Source of the DNA: Micromussa lordhowensis | Lineage: Eukaryota; Cnidaria; Anthozoa; Scleractinia; Lobophylliidae | Assembly: GCA_964020085.1 (NCBI GenBank) | Contig: OZ026606.1 | Span: 15,278,849 to 15,342,848, forward strand | Direction: 5' to 3' | Length of the DNA stretch: 64,000 nucleotides | Shown: positions 63,958-64,000 of the stretch, piece by piece | Numbering within the stretch: the first letter of the stretch is position 1 | Layout: every line of letters starts with the position of its first letter | Made by a program: the position numbers and the translations under genes | Notes under the pieces: generated by a model | Database searches by the model: none | Seen by the model: the letters and a program-made list of their open reading frames with translations, nothing else | What the model was told of the DNA's origin: nothing

Positions 63958-64000
63958 TCAAAAACACCCTGGCGCAAATCGCATCATCTCCTAATTAGAA
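63958..64000. repeat. Partial monomer at the window edge
   Basis: The first 43 bp of the next monomer, matching consensus. The array continues beyond the window. Confidence 0.97.

Larger units (their letters stand above)
1..64000. repeat. 219-bp tandem satellite array filling the window
   Basis: The same 219-bp unit repeats head to tail in one orientation from the first to the last base, with no unique sequence between units. Counting register gives 292 complete monomers, net +9 bp of indels, and a 43-bp partial monomer at the right edge. Neither array edge lies in the window, so the true array is longer. Most monomers differ from the local consensus by zero to a few substitutions. Composition is about 47% GC with 7 CpG per monomer. 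Arrays of this size and uniformity are known from eukaryotic heterochromatin, especially centromeres and subtelomeres; assignment to a compartment is inference. No gene, transposon or RNA locus interrupts it. Confidence 0.98.
35500..64000. repeat. Right domain: homogenised variant-B satellite
   Basis: About 130 monomers, nearly all haplotype A,C,A,A with G15, many indistinguishable by eye. The exceptions are private markers (C41, aagaaggcc, ctgttgc, ctacaaaa, gtagaccg, ggctgac) that themselves recur at multiples of 219 bp. The pattern is that of a recent expansion of one variant followed by a few younger duplications. Confidence 0.9.

Noticed and set aside
1..64000. Roughly 250 minus-strand open frames of about 70 codons as genes
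   Set aside because: They are copies of one frame that repeats because 219 is divisible by 3. They start at TTG, end at the same TGA, match no family I know, and are stopped by TAG and TAA in C monomers.
1..64000. A giant repetitive protein gene with 73-residue repeats
   Set aside because: The minus-strand frame meets a TGA once per monomer. The longest open frame is 143 codons, due to a single stop loss at 9663. No other frame stays open through a monomer pair.
1..64000. CRISPR array
   Set aside because: The repeat is 219 bp and contiguous, with no unique spacers and no cas genes.
1..64000. CENP-B box
   Set aside because: No match to the TTCG....A..CGGG pattern is visible on either strand of the monomer.
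1..64000. rDNA spacer, telomeric repeat or viral integration
   Set aside because: No rRNA segment, short telomere-like repeat or recognisable viral protein is present.

Overview
The whole window is one uninterrupted tandem satellite array. Phased to start at base 1 (tcaaaaacac...), the monomer is 219 bp. The window holds 292 complete head-to-tail monomers (1-63957) plus the first 43 bp of another (63958-64000). By hand count the consensus is about 47% GC. I see no protein-coding gene, RNA gene, transposon, CRISPR array or unique spacer anywhere. A 64-kb array this uniform points to a eukaryotic chromosome (centromeric, pericentromeric, subtelomeric or other heterochromatin). A plant host is plausible but I cannot name the species or the satellite family from sequence alone.

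Layout. Four linked positions (monomer positions 83, 94, 123, 142) define three main variants: A = A,C,C,A; B = A,C,A,A; C = T,T,A,T. The left domain (about 1-31.8 kb) is a mosaic of A, B, C and recombinant monomers. It carries many local segmental duplications of 4, 5, 7, 9, 11 and 13 monomers. From about 31.8 to 38.7 kb C disappears and A fades out. The right domain (about 35.5-64 kb) is almost pure B, with runs of apparently identical monomers (for example 13 in a row at 51248-54094). It has its own private markers and young duplications: 5 monomers at 40-42 kb, 8 monomers at 48-52 kb, 4 monomers (880 bp) at 60-61.7 kb. Indels are almost absent (one in the first 55.4 kb) and then cluster between 55.4 and 61.4 kb.

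Each monomer is rich in dyad symmetry: a 15-bp palindrome around position 51, ctaattag at 34-41, ccgcgg at 85-90, and a set of overlapping 8-9-bp inverted arms between 127 and 193 that could form mutually exclusive hairpins. A 70-codon open frame recurs on the minus strand because 219 is divisible by 3. It starts at TTG, is stopped twice in every full C monomer, and is judged not to be a gene. The interest of the window lies in how the satellite evolves (variant mosaics, mapped unequal-exchange junctions, a homogenisation boundary) and in the hairpin-prone monomer, not in a gene system.
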